64,000 bases of DNA from Rhyzopertha dominica. Lineage: Eukaryota; Arthropoda; Insecta; Coleoptera; Bostrichidae. Location of the stretch: positions 41,316,257 to 41,380,256 of the forward strand of contig QCXZ01000003.1 in NCBI GenBank assembly GCA_025024175.1, read 5' to 3'. Below the pieces are notes generated by a model. That model was not told the origin of the DNA. It saw only the letters and a program-made list of their open reading frames with translations, and did not search any database. The position numbers were made by a program, and so were the translations under genes. Below, piece by piece: positions 59,950-64,000 of this stretch; position 1 is the first letter of the stretch; each line of letters opens with the position of its first letter.

Positions 59950-60270
59950 ATGGATGTGATGTGGTAAAATTTGTGGAATGTGCTTTAAAGGCACCGTGCA
60001 ATGTATCTTATGGTATGCAACAAGAGTCATTCCTGGCTCCCCTTGTCTTTACTCTATACACGTGATAACATCGGGGGTTAAACATGATAACTTCTGTGTT
60101 TATACAAATGACACCCATTTTAGGTTTTATCTCAATAAACATAATGTTGCTGCAATGAATGAGATCATGACTACTGTCTTGAACCACCTATTTAAAATAT
60201 CAGGAAAGCACTCTGTTGTGAAATACCTTCTTATTGATACGTATTTTCAGTATAATTTCCCATACCACGC
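59950..60270 (+). pseudogene. Decayed non-LTR reverse transcriptase fragment
   Basis: In one frame the plus strand reads GSFLAPLVFTLYT near 60030-60068, resembling the RT block PQGSxLGPLLFxLY. In another it reads KHDNFCVYTNDTHFRFYLNK from about 60083, where VYTNDT stands for YADDT, followed by HNVAAMNEIMTTVLNHLF and then a Lys-His-Ser stretch like the usual LNxxKT region. The order and spacing match CR1/Jockey-type ORF2 palm. The catalytic DD has become ND and frames shift between blocks. It is a short dead fragment; neither the upstream fingers nor the 3' end is readable. Confidence 0.55.
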
Positions 60271-60339
60271 TCCCAAAGATATTTTCAAACGCATTTTCCA
60301 ACGATACTAAACCAATCCCCTTTCTTTCTATTCGTTGTT

Positions 60340-61150
60340 ATGAACTGAGCTTTTGCTTGTTTCAGTTTATTCTTTAAGACTTTCATCCAATAGTTNATTG
60401 TACATTTTCCTCCTACAAAATAGGATAATTACAACGTTTTTTGTACCTTCTTATTTTATTTCATATATTGGTGCAAAGCTATCTGTCTTCCAGTCCTCAG
60501 TTATTTCTCCCGTGCTGTATTGCTATATCAAAGAAACTAATAAGCCTTTTCCATTTTGGGATTCGTATATTTTATCATATCTGATGATGTTCCTGCTGTT
60601 ATTTATCTCTTATCGTTTTAGTCATATTTTCACCTTTTATATTTCTATCTTATTTCACTGACAATTCTCTGTGACTGCTATGCCTTTCCTCTTCTGCTTT
60701 GTGTTTCCTTATCCAGATCCAAGAGTACTTAAAAAATTCCCTCCGTGTGCTTGTTATTTTGTTGTCGCTCATCACTAGTTCGTCCCGTTTNTTCTTTCTT
60801 TAGTTTACTATATATCTTTTTCTCTTTCCGCATGCTACCTAGGATCTATAAAATATTGTTTCATTAATTAATTAGTTTTTATACAATTTACTACCCGTGA
60901 TACCCTTTTGCCAGCTTGGTTATTTTTTTGTGCTATCGTTTTCTGTTCTTTATCTTTATGCAATTATTCGCTGTTCTATTTACTAAACATAGCTTGCATG
61001 TCTCTACTTTTTTACCTTGCATTTTTACATCACTAAATTGTTTATTTATTGTTTATGTTATGTTTTCCTATTATAGTTGTCCTGCAAGCTTATCTCATTC
61101 TGCGACCAGTTTGTTCCCTTGAATTTCTTTTATTTAATCCCTAAATTTTC
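60340..61150. other. Pyrimidine-rich stretch without recognised genes
   Basis: The plus strand is strikingly T- and C-rich for 0.8 kb, which opens long frames full of Phe, Leu, Ile and Ser (for example 60353-60661). These look like membrane proteins but only reflect composition. It could be the A-rich strand of a decayed retroelement. Confidence 0.5.
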
Positions 61151-62812
61151 TCGAATTCCTTTTTATTGGCAGCATTCATTTCCCCGTGCTTTTTAGAAAC
61201 CTCCTTTTCAACCGATTTTAATACCTCAATTGTTACTTTAGGGTTATCTCCTTTGGCTGTTGTTTGCCACTCTTTACTTTATTTTTCCCCACCAAGTTAT
61301 AAACTTCGTACCATTTCAAATGTCTTATTAAAAATAATAATATTTCTTGTTATTTGTTCCAATGCAGGTACGTACTTAGTGGTTGCTTAATAATGATCAT
61401 TTGAGTCTAGGAAAGAGCTCATTACAGTACTTAGTCCGGAAAGTAAAGTTTTACCGGACTTAGTATCGTTTTGAGTGCAAAATGTGAAGTAAAATAAGAA
61501 ACTTAGATCTCGTTTTGCAATAACCTCATCTACAGCAAAATAATAATTAAAACGAGAGTGGAATGCCCGTGTACGGGCGTAGAGTTATAAAAATTTCCGG
61601 CGCCGGTGCAGCACTTACTCCGGGCCCGGAGTCGGAGGGCGTGCGGAATTTTCTAATTAAATCCTCCCGCCATATAAAGGCCGTTATGGAATTCATACCT
61701 GAGAGTGAACAACTGTTTGACATAACTGCGCGGTCGCTTTCATTACATTCTCCCTGTTTGTGAAGCGGGGATTGCTAAAAAAAGAGGACTTGACTGGAAT
61801 CCCCGATTCAGGCTCCGGTGCACGCTAGGAATTGTGCATTGTTTACGCAAATACGCGCAACGGACGCTGCACGGATTTAAGGATACAGCGTTGAAGAGTA
61901 AACATCTCTAAAGTTCCCAGTAGCTCCCGGTGTAGGTAGAAAAGGGATTAGTAATCGCACATGCACTTATTTGTAAGCAGTGGCTTTCGCAGGTTTTTTT
62001 CGGGAAGGGTCTTGATAGACATGGACAAGAAAATTGTGCTTTGTTTATTTAATGTGAAACTTTCACAATCACTTTTCTTTATCCGGTTAGGTGCTAACCT
62101 AGATTGTTTACGGAATGTAGATCTGTTTGAGAAAACTTAAAAACTGAAAAGGCAGTCTGTAACTACAACGAAGATATAACGTCTTGTTTATAGAACCATA
62201 CCTTACTATCTAATGAACTTATCCATTATGTTTTAGAAGTTAAAAATTAGAAGTTAAAAATAAAACAATTAAAACGGACACAATTGGAAAAATGGTTATT
62301 TACAACCTTCACAAAACAACGTTAAAAATAAATAGAGAAGTAGGCAAGCAAATCTTCAAGGTGTGTTCAATCAATATACAATTTGATAAGTCTAATTAAA
62401 CCATATGATATCTCAATAAAATTGTTCGAGGGAGTAACGTGGATTAAACATACTGCTGCCTTACGTTCCTTGCGAATGCAATAAGCACGGTGTAAAAAAT
62501 AACAAAAATGTCGACTATTATCAATAGACAAAAAGTTACCACCTGTAGAATCCAGTAAAAACTGAAAGGATTCATAATCTACAAATGCTGAAAACTGTAG
62601 ATGATAACTTAAGGTCTATTGATACCAATTGCGCTTCTTTGAAATTATTTATGTTCAACAAGTATTTAATAAAAATTCAATATTGCATTCAAAAGCCTAC
62701 TTTGTAAAAATATGACATTGACAGTAACAACTCTCAAACACAATATTTACACAGACAATGCCCAAACAAGTAATTTAAATCTGTGATTTGTGTGCTCTGT
62801 GTCTTAATCCTA
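61151..62812. other. No gene recognised; GC-raised block at 61.6 kb
   Basis: Positions 61560-61770 are GC-rich with a 66-codon plus-strand frame and a TTTTCTAATTAAAT site. There is no known domain, so conserved non-coding DNA is possible. The remainder is AT-rich. Confidence 0.4.
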
Positions 62813-63590
62813 ATTTTAATGATGGTAAGATATTGCAATATATTTCAAAGTCATCATGAAGTTTGTAAACTGTTTAACACCGCACACCAAAACAGACCTA
62901 CTATTGCACAACCTACTGTTAGTAGACTTATCGCACGATTTCACGAAACGAGTAGTGTGAAGGATTTGCTAAGGTATAGTCATCCCAAATTAAACAACCA
63001 CACAAAATTAAACAGTTTTTTAGAAGCCGGCGAAAAGCCGAACCTATCCGTGCGTTAGGTGGCAATACACGACGACGTACAGCATTCGAAGGTGAATAAA
63101 CTTTACCAAAGGGAAAATTTTCATCCTTATAAAATCCCATTGATACTGTTTTACGAGCTGCTAATAAGATGTGATGAAAACTATAACTTTTTAAGAAATA
63201 TTGTTTTCCGACGAAGCAACCTTTTATTTAAAAAGCAATGTCAATCGTCACAGTTGTTGCAACTGGGCACAAGAAATTTTACACTGAGTTCTTGAAGTAC
63301 ACATGCATCGTCCACAGAAGCTTAATATTTGGACGTCGTTGATCAACGCATAATCGGTCCTTACTTCTTCAAAGATAATCTACGGGGGATAGGTAATTAG
63401 AATTTTTCAAAGATGATTTGGTACTTGCACTGGCTGAAATACTTCTAAATCAGCTGGACAATGGTATTCCAAAAGAAGACATTTGGTTTCAGCAGGATGG
63501 TGTGCTGGTACATTTTGGTGTAGCGGTACCGTTTCCCTGATGACGTTTTTTGCCGGGAGTTGTGGCTTGCCCACTCCGATCGCCAGGACA
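62813..63590 (+). pseudogene. Decayed mariner-type transposase with HTH and DDE parts
   Basis: The plus strand first reads an HTH region of the type common in insect mobile elements: EVCKLFNTAHQNRPTIAQPT, VSRLIARFHETSSVKDLLRY and HPKLNNHTKL. Then, across frame changes, come FHPYKIPL (63118-63141), VFSDEATFYL-like sequence near 63206-63232 with the first catalytic Asp, NRHSC, PQKLNIW and finally DIWFQQDGVLVHFGVAV near 63477-63530 with the second Asp. A remnant of the following block appears to 63590. Stops and indels separate the pieces and the end is lost where a gag-like sequence begins. The pattern matches full-length insect transposases that share their HTH type with the gene at 51379. Confidence 0.8.
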
Positions 63591-63616
63591 CCAGGAACTG
63601 AAAGCAGCAATGTTAA

Positions 63617-64000
63617 ATCTCCGCCGTAGACGTCACGTCGTTTGAAACCTACAGTTCGCAGTTCGAGGCAACTGGGAGGGCGAATAGCTGGAATGAGCAG
63701 GTGAAAGCTACGGCTTTGGTGATTGCCCTGCGTGGACCTGCGCTGGATTTGCTTCGCGCGTTACCTGCGGCCGACATTGAGGATTATCACAAGCTATCTG
63801 TAGATAGAACTTTTTTACTTTGGAGAACGCTTGCAGCAGCTGTTTCGCTTACAGCTAAGGACTCGTAAGCAGAACTTCGGCGAAGCTCTACAGGACTACA
63901 ACGCGATATTTCATTGATGGCGTCTGGAACGACACCGTGAGGAACTGCAGAGTGGTACTTCAAGCTGCCTCCAGAAATCAACGACAGTGGAATGAATGCA
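63617..64000 (+). pseudogene. Gypsy-type gag fragment, frameshifted, runs off the window
   Basis: From about 63617 the plus strand reads capsid-like sequence: SFETYSSQFEATGRANSWNE, then KATALVIALRGPALDLLRAL and IEDYHKL. This matches the retrotransposon gag pattern of W..YxxQFE, the ALRG block and a Leu-rich block. A frame change follows near 63810, after which FGERLQQLFRLQLRTRKQNF and GEALQDYNA continue in frame +1. That block is the usual L..R.Q..GE.L region. The frame is broken again before the window end. It probably structured virus-like particles in the live element. No LTR is visible on the left. It abuts the mariner relic with almost no spacer. Confidence 0.75.

Noticed and set aside
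60353..61122. Hydrophobic plus-strand frames resembling membrane proteins.
   Set aside because: Produced by T-rich composition over the whole stretch; no ordered motifs.
1..64000. CRISPR array, bacterial operon or phage content.
   Set aside because: No regularly spaced identical repeats with unique spacers, no dense co-directional genes, and intron-bearing eukaryotic elements are present.

Overview
The window looks like an intergenic stretch of an insect nuclear genome. It is AT-rich, has single N bases and one 100-base scaffold gap, lacks operons and dense genes, and is littered with insect-type mobile elements. The Minos-like Tc1 element, the HTH-only element with long inverted repeats and the decayed mariner relative with a similar HTH all point to an insect. 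A beetle is a guess only. I found no complete host gene, no rRNA or tRNA gene and no CRISPR array. Most open frames longer than 60 codons look like chance.

Layout, left to right. Positions 1-4544 and 4980-9540 are nearly the same sequence. Copy A ends at a 100-N gap (4545-4644), so this is probably two overlapping contig ends that were never merged. Each copy carries a roughly 960-bp element with long inverted repeats. Positions 10418-11118 are a 0.7-kb element with 43-bp terminal inverted repeats and repeated subterminal motifs. A 129-bp MITE follows at 11456-11584. Positions 12141-13340 are a palindromic, foldback-like element whose arms hold diverged tandem units. Positions 15479-17086 are a complete Minos-like Tc1 element: TA target duplication, about 200-bp TIRs, four 16-bp repeats in IR/DR layout, and a DD34E transposase gene with one 61-nt intron. 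Decayed non-LTR retrotransposon pieces follow at 18819-19452, about 28987-29088 and 31692-32357.

The middle, 33-50 kb, holds paired hairpins, a possible 5' exon or promoter, an inverted-repeat pair (40.1 and 41.9 kb), two tandem-repeat tracts (42.3-43.0 kb), and dispersed units of one repeat family (47.1, 48.4 and 48.5 kb, with a minus-strand relative at 59.5 kb).

The right third holds a 1366-bp element with 442-bp inverted repeats around a lone HTH protein (50770-52135), a 5'-truncated Penelope-like element with reverse transcriptase and GIY-YIG parts (52638-53705), a decayed Ty3/gypsy pol piece (56760-57480), another non-LTR reverse transcriptase piece (about 59950-60270), a decayed mariner-type transposase (62813-63590) and a broken gypsy-type gag running off the window end.

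The genes do not form a pathway; the window is an archive of insertions of different ages. The one element that looks able to act is the Minos-like copy. The element at 50770-52135 could at most be moved by a related transposase. Several blocks with raised GC and no element signature (near 13.8-14.2, 26.5-26.8, 33.5-33.7, 54.1-54.5 and 61.6-61.8 kb) could be regulatory DNA of an unseen host gene, but only alignment to relatives can show that.
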